From Flavobacterium sp. UBA6203 (GTDB lineage Bacteria > Bacteroidota > Bacteroidia > Flavobacteriales > Flavobacteriaceae), in NCBI GenBank assembly GCA_002421645.1, contig DIST01000064.1, positions 1-55,026 of the forward strand: a stretch of 55,026 bases of DNA, read 5' to 3'. Numbering within the stretch: the first letter of the stretch is position 1; each line of letters begins with the position of its first letter. Shown in pieces: positions 50,708 to 55,026 of this stretch. Position numbers and translations under genes: made by a program. Under the pieces are notes generated by a model, which made no database searches, had not been told where the DNA came from, and was given only the letters and a program-made list of their open reading frames with translations.

Positions 50708-53448
50708 TATAGAGTATATTTTAAACTTAAAATTACAAATCTAGGTTGCACTCTATAGCTCGAAAAACTACTGGTTCCTCCTAACTGACTAAAACTATTC
50801 GTGTCAAGCGATTTTGTATCTAATAAGTTAGTTCCTGAAAGTTTCCACTCCCATTTACTACCTTTTTTCTGATACATTAAACTAGCTGTTAAAAAGTCAT
50901 ATTCGCTATCGATTGTTTTGGCTTTATTTCTATTATGAAAATAGGAATATTCCGAAACGAATGAAAATGCATCTAAGAAATAATATTCCAAAGTAACCGT
51001 TGGACTATCAATATAAATCACATCCGAAAAGTTGTCATTAATTGAAAAATTATAACCCAAAGTTAAATTTGGCAACGTTTTATAATTAGTAGAAAAACTC
51101 AAATTATAATTTTGAGAATAGGATTCGATTGTTTGAATCTCTGTTGGATTATTATTTGGATCTGTATCAGAATCAGGATAAACACGGATGTTGTTATTTT
51201 TAGACCAATTAAATCCTGCTCTAAAATTTGCTTTGTAATATCTTGCAAACGAACGACCATAATTTCCACTTGCAGAAAAAGTTTCATCAGGAAAATTAGA
51301 GTTCATGTTTTCCGAAGAAGATATTTGATTTACCCCTAACAGCAAAGCTCTATTTTTAATGGCATCAATTTGTCTTGAATACGTAATATTAGCAAAAATA
51401 TTCTCAAAATTAAACATGTTATATTTAAAATAACGTAATGAGTGTACTTGAGAAGTTGAATTTTCTAAATAACGATTTCCGCTAAACAAACTGTTATAAT
51501 TTGAAAACACATACCCTTGAGCTAATTTATTAATATCAGTAAAATTATTAGTTAAGGAATAGTTATAGGTTAATGTTTCCGATTTTTTAATTTGCCAAAG
51601 CGCATAAACATCAGGTAAAATTCTATTGAAAGATTGCTTATTAGAAGTCCCTAATTGTTCATCATTCATATTAAATTGATGTACACTAAATCCTGGATTG
51701 AACGTAAACTTACCTAACAAAAATTTGTAGTGTACTCCTAAAAACACATCATTAAAAGCATAATTTACATCATTATAAGTTGTTGCATCAGTTAAATTAT
51801 TTTGAGTTCCATTATTCAGCATTTGAAAAATCGAGGAATCAAAATTTTGATATGAATACGTATTTCCAAGAGTTAAATTAATGTTGCTTTTTGGAGTAAC
51901 CATATAATAATAATCAAACTTCGCATCTACTTTATTTGTTTGAACATAACGTTTTTGAGTAATATCATCTCTAACACCTACCCCTTCATTCACATAACCT
52001 GTTAATAATGGAGCGAAAGGTAAAGTTTCTAGATTAGCATTATAAAACGGATCTTCATTTTGATATAAATGTTGCATTTCAAATGCAAAAACATGTTTAT
52101 CATTTAAAGTATAATAATAATTCAAATTCTGATTGATTGAAAATGGATTTTGCTTTTTAGCTGTATAAATATCAGAAAGCAAACTTGAAAAAACGCTTGT
52201 ATTCTCTTTTTGATCAGAAATTTTAATCAACGCATCATAATCAAAATGTAATTTCTCGGAAGGAACATAACTCGAACTCAACTTCAACAAAACTTGATTG
52301 CTCTTTTGTTTTGTAAAATCTTCTCTAGTTTCAGTAATAGTTTGAGAAGAACCATCTGGCAAATTATCAATACGATTAGAAATTGTTTTATTTTCTATCT
52401 CTGTTTTATTTCCTAACAAAATTCCAAATCCACTTAATGTCCATGCTTTTGAAGGATTAAAACTGAAATTCGCAGCACCAAAAGTCGACTCAATATTGGC
52501 TGCTTGATTGTTACGAAGACCTAAAATTCCTAAATCGTTTGAAGAAACATTAAAAGAAGAACCTCCTTTACGCATCATGTTTTTAAAACCTCCTGTAAAT
52601 TTAAAATAATCTTGAGCCGTTAATGGCAATTCTCCGATATTATTCACATTGGCTATAACATTTAAGCTGTATTTTGGATTATAATAAAATAATTTTGGAT
52701 TTACGATGTAGCGTGTGTCTTCCATTCCAACTCCAATTCCTGCACTCATGTCTCCAAACCAAAAATTCTTTTTCCCTTCTTTCAGTTTGATGTTTAATGC
52801 AATACTTTCTTCATTGTTTTCTAATCCTTTTAAATTAGAAACTTCATTATAATTACGAAGAACTTGAATCTTATCTAAAGCATCCGCTGGAATATTTTTT
52901 GTGGCTAATTTGGTATCTCCATCAAAAAAATCTTTTCCTTCCACCATTACTTTTTGCACCTTCTTACCTTCCACTTCAATTTCACCATCTTTATTTACCT
53001 CAACTCCAGGAAGTTTTTTAAGTACGTCTTCCAGTTTTCTTTCCGTTCCATTTGTAAATGAATCGGAATTGTAAATAATTGTATCACCTGAAACACTCAC
53101 AGGCATTTCATGCACAATTTCAACTTCTTTTAATTGAGTACCTTCTTTTAAGACTACGGGGAAATTAATATTTGAAGTTCCTGTCGTTACAGATTTTTCA
53201 AATGTTTGAAAACCAATATAACTAACCTTTATCGTGTAAGTTGTACTTGGCTTTAAATTAAGCGTAAATTTTCCCGTTTCATTAGTAATGGCATAGGCAT
53301 CCATAGCTTTAGTTTGCTGATTTATAGCCATAATATTTGCCATTTCCAAACCTACTCCTGAAGTATCTTTAACGGTTCCCTCGAAACGTATATTTTGAGA
53401 AAAAGCACTAGATGTAAGTGCTAAAAAAAATAAAATTAGTTTTTTCAT
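50707..53448 (-). CDS. Outer-membrane beta-barrel protein with CarboxypepD-like and plug domains
   Basis: This 913-aa protein has a Sec signal (KKLILFFLALTSSAFSQN). A carboxypeptidase-regulatory-like domain follows (about 22-105; GTVKDTSGVGLEMANIMAIN, YTIKVSYIGFQTFEKS), then a plug-like segment (EDVLKKLPGVEVNKDGEIEV, about 145-225). The C-terminal barrel ends in the aromatic-terminated VILSLKYTL. The layout matches the Bacteroidetes OMP_b-brl_3/TonB-receptor-like family. Substrate is unknown. It follows a GLPGLI gene by 9 nt, a recurrent pairing in Flavobacteria. Confidence 0.88.
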   Translation of the reverse strand: MKKLILFFLALTSSAFSQNIRFEGTVKDTSGVGLEMANIMAINQQTKAMDAYAITNETGKFTLNLKPSTTYTIKVSYIGFQTFEKSVTTGTSNINFPVVLKEGTQLKEVEIVHEMPVSVSGDTIIYNSDSFTNGTERKLEDVLKKLPGVEVNKDGEIEVEGKKVQKVMVEGKDFFDGDTKLATKNIPADALDKIQVLRNYNEVSNLKGLENNEESIALNIKLKEGKKNFWFGDMSAGIGVGMEDTRYIVNPKLFYYNPKYSLNVIANVNNIGELPLTAQDYFKFTGGFKNMMRKGGSSFNVSSNDLGILGLRNNQAANIESTFGAANFSFNPSKAWTLSGFGILLGNKTEIENKTISNRIDNLPDGSSQTITETREDFTKQKSNQVLLKLSSSYVPSEKLHFDYDALIKISDQKENTSVFSSLLSDIYTAKKQNPFSINQNLNYYYTLNDKHVFAFEMQHLYQNEDPFYNANLETLPFAPLLTGYVNEGVGVRDDITQKRYVQTNKVDAKFDYYYMVTPKSNINLTLGNTYSYQNFDSSIFQMLNNGTQNNLTDATTYNDVNYAFNDVFLGVHYKFLLGKFTFNPGFSVHQFNMNDEQLGTSNKQSFNRILPDVYALWQIKKSETLTYNYSLTNNFTDINKLAQGYVFSNYNSLFSGNRYLENSTSQVHSLRYFKYNMFNFENIFANITYSRQIDAIKNRALLLGVNQISSSENMNSNFPDETFSASGNYGRSFARYYKANFRAGFNWSKNNNIRVYPDSDTDPNNNPTEIQTIESYSQNYNLSFSTNYKTLPNLTLGYNFSINDNFSDVIYIDSPTVTLEYYFLDAFSFVSEYSYFHNRNKAKTIDSEYDFLTASLMYQKKGSKWEWKLSGTNLLDTKSLDTNSFSQLGGTSSFSSYRVQPRFVILSLKYTL

Positions 53449-53457
53449 AAAAATGGC

Positions 53458-54366
53458 TTATCTACTCATTCTAAACTGCATACGATTACCCCCTCCAGGC
53501 CCAGAATTCATCTCGCGCATCTCTTCTATTTTATTTTTTACAGTTTCATCAAACTCTTTTTGAGTAACAACCTTACCTTTTGAAGCCGGTTTAATTTCAA
53601 CTCTTTCTTTAGAATTTAAAACTATTTTTGAACATAAAATAACGGTTTTACCATCATTAACCTCTAAGATTAAACCTGGTAATCCCCAATAATTTTCCGG
53701 ACCTTGATTCACTGGAATTTCAGGACAATACCATGCTGTAATTACATTTTCTTTTGGCATTTCCCAGTCGTCTGTAAAATTAGTTTTCTTTGACTTTGCA
53801 GTATCTTTTACTGTTGTTGGCTTTTTTACATCGTCTTTACCTTCATTGTTTTTATTTCTAAATCTGAAATTTCTAAAATCAGATTCACTCACTTTTACAA
53901 CTGCAGTAGCTTTAAAACAAGTATAATTTCCAATTTGTTTGGACTCACCTTCTAATTTCCATTCGTATTTAGGTAATGAATCTTTAATCAAAAACTCCTT
54001 ACCAAAAAATTCTTTATCAACAATATATTGTTTATCCTTAGCATTTTTATAATGGGTTCCCCCACCCCCCATCATCGACATCATCATTCTCCCTCCACTT
54101 TGTTGGCCTGGAGCATCTAATTTCTCTTCTTCTTTGTAAATAGAAGCCGATTTATCAAAGTTTAAAATAAAGGTTTTCTCAAACATTTTTTTCATTCTGT
54201 CTTCAATTTGTTTTTGCATTTCAGGAGTAATATCACGATTCCCACTCATGCCTTTCATAAAATCAGCTGTACTGGTTTTAGATTCATAAACCGCCATACC
54301 TTGGAAATTCTGAGCATTTAGATACCCAGAAATCATTAAAATCGAAGCAATAATAATTTTTCTCAT
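53458..54366 (-). CDS. GLPGLI family protein
   Basis: This 302-aa exported protein starts with RKIIIASILMISGYLNAQN (signal peptide) and contains the family signature NYWGLPGLILEVNDGKTVIL near residue 235. Met/Gly-rich stretches (MMMSMMGGGGTHYK; MNSGPGGGNRMQFRMSR) are notable. GLPGLI proteins have no established function and lie beside outer-membrane barrel genes, as here. The ATG at 54366 is used; three upstream codons would need TTG. Confidence 0.88.
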   Translation of the reverse strand: MRKIIIASILMISGYLNAQNFQGMAVYESKTSTADFMKGMSGNRDITPEMQKQIEDRMKKMFEKTFILNFDKSASIYKEEEKLDAPGQQSGGRMMMSMMGGGGTHYKNAKDKQYIVDKEFFGKEFLIKDSLPKYEWKLEGESKQIGNYTCFKATAVVKVSESDFRNFRFRNKNNEGKDDVKKPTTVKDTAKSKKTNFTDDWEMPKENVITAWYCPEIPVNQGPENYWGLPGLILEVNDGKTVILCSKIVLNSKERVEIKPASKGKVVTQKEFDETVKNKIEEMREMNSGPGGGNRMQFRMSR

Positions 54367-54488
54367 TCTTTTCAAATGTTATAGATGTATATTATAGACT
54401 ACACATAGTGTATTTTGTTACACAATTTAACTCCTTTTTTATGTTAAAGTAGTATATTAGACGCTGATTTCCAGAAATCGTTTATCGA

Positions 54489-55026
54489 ATGTTGCTAAAA
54501 AAAACTTTATTTGTATTTATTTTAAATCTAATCTGTCTTTCCGTAAAGAGTCAGGGAATATTATCTGTAAAAAAAATAGAAACTATAGAACATGAATGTG
54601 ATGTATTTTTAGGATATGACAATCAATTCAATCTTTACAGTATTAAAAACAATACCCTTTCAAAAAAAAATAGTTCCAAGACGTATCAATACAATAATAT
54701 CAATCTAGGTAAAATCACAAAAGTTGACTTTCAAAATCCATTACAAATTGTAGTATTTTATAAAAACTTTAATACAATTATACTTTTGGACAATCAGTTA
54801 AATGAGATCAAAAAAATCGATTTCAATTTAAAACCAATACCAATAACTTTAGATGCTGTATCATTATCATCTCAAAATCAAGTTTGGATTTACGATAGCA
54901 TTTCATCAAAAATAGGTTTATATAACGTAAATACTGATGCTTTAAAGTGGATTTCAACGATGCTTGAAAATCCAATAATAAACTACGAATCTGATTACAC
55001 TCATTTTTATTGGACCGATAAAAATT
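54489..55026 (+). CDS. Exported protein, C-terminus beyond the window
   Basis: This incomplete gene starts at 54489 with MLLKKTLFVFILNLICLSVK, a signal peptide, and runs in frame to the end of the window (179 codons). Visible strands such as DVFLGYDNQFNLYSIKNNT and LQIVVFYKNFNTIILLDNQL suggest a beta-propeller. I recall similar proteins in other Flavobacteria without a known role. Divergent from the GLPGLI gene. Confidence 0.75.
   Translation, partial: MLLKKTLFVFILNLICLSVKSQGILSVKKIETIEHECDVFLGYDNQFNLYSIKNNTLSKKNSSKTYQYNNINLGKITKVDFQNPLQIVVFYKNFNTIILLDNQLNEIKKIDFNLKPIPITLDAVSLSSQNQVWIYDSISSKIGLYNVNTDALKWISTMLENPIINYESDYTHFYWTDKN

Overview
This is a low-GC chromosomal segment from a member of the Flavobacteriaceae, most likely Flavobacterium or a close relative. 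The grounds are Bacteroidetes-type promoters (TAnnTTTG -7 boxes, almost no Shine-Dalgarno sequences), type IX secretion C-terminal domains, GldA, a GLPGLI protein, a split metH and typical Flavobacterium intergenic repeats. I see no insertion sequence, phage, CRISPR array or plasmid gene. The gene content is core metabolism; the unusual material is mostly regulatory DNA and RNA between genes.

Layout. 1-940: three tandem leftward promoters and what looks like the leader of an rRNA operon lying outside the window, then repeat debris. 940-8580: FtsX-like permease, NamZ-like lipoprotein, lipoprotein, YkgJ protein, methyltransferase, QueE, HerA-like ATPase, DUF486 protein, cupin. 8584-9924 and 13701-17930: kynurenine genes kmo and kynU, an arginase-fold hydrolase, a NUMOD4/HNH protein and queA, around a light operon (10075-13677: flavin reductase, DUF2256, DASH cryptochrome, FeS photolyase). 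18211-23541: a secreted LamG protein divergent from a propeller histidine kinase and a LytTR regulator. 23566: tRNA-Pro. 23648-31035: aroA, SMR transporter, MazG-like protein, two transglutaminase-like proteins, dtd, rsgA. 31144-36542: unknown secreted protein, DAHP synthase/chorismate mutase, pheA, gldA, TPR protein. 36655-50663: methionine cycle (metF, split metH, metZ-like, thrA, metX-like, metY-like, metK). 50707-55026: outer-membrane barrel plus GLPGLI pair and a partial secreted protein.

How the genes work together. Aspartate-derived homoserine (ThrA) is acetylated (MetX-like), sulfhydrylated (MetY/MetZ-like) to homocysteine, methylated by split MetH with MetF-supplied methyl groups, and activated to SAM by MetK. 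DAHP synthase/chorismate mutase, AroA and PheA belong to the Phe/Tyr route.

Main discoveries. (1) A leader-peptide attenuator before pheA: a 27-aa ORF with an FFYNNSFYFFW run, a GCAA-loop terminator and a competing antiterminator. (2) A second attenuator before metY-metX-thrA: a 22-aa ORF with six Met codons, terminator and antiterminator, followed by a Cys-rich uORF (MKIAIYNPRRCCRMCS). (3) The met genes use different RNA sensors: SAM-I before metH, a SAM-II-like aptamer before metK, and the Met leader before metY; a palindrome TAGATTnnnAATCTA lies upstream of the metH and metY units. (4) Two tandem LytTR-type site pairs with identical 26-nt spacing to each divergent promoter between the LamG gene and the histidine kinase. 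(5) Four different 7-bp tandem repeats inside aroA, any of which would frameshift the gene on copy-number change. All regulatory models are read from sequence only and are not experimentally established.
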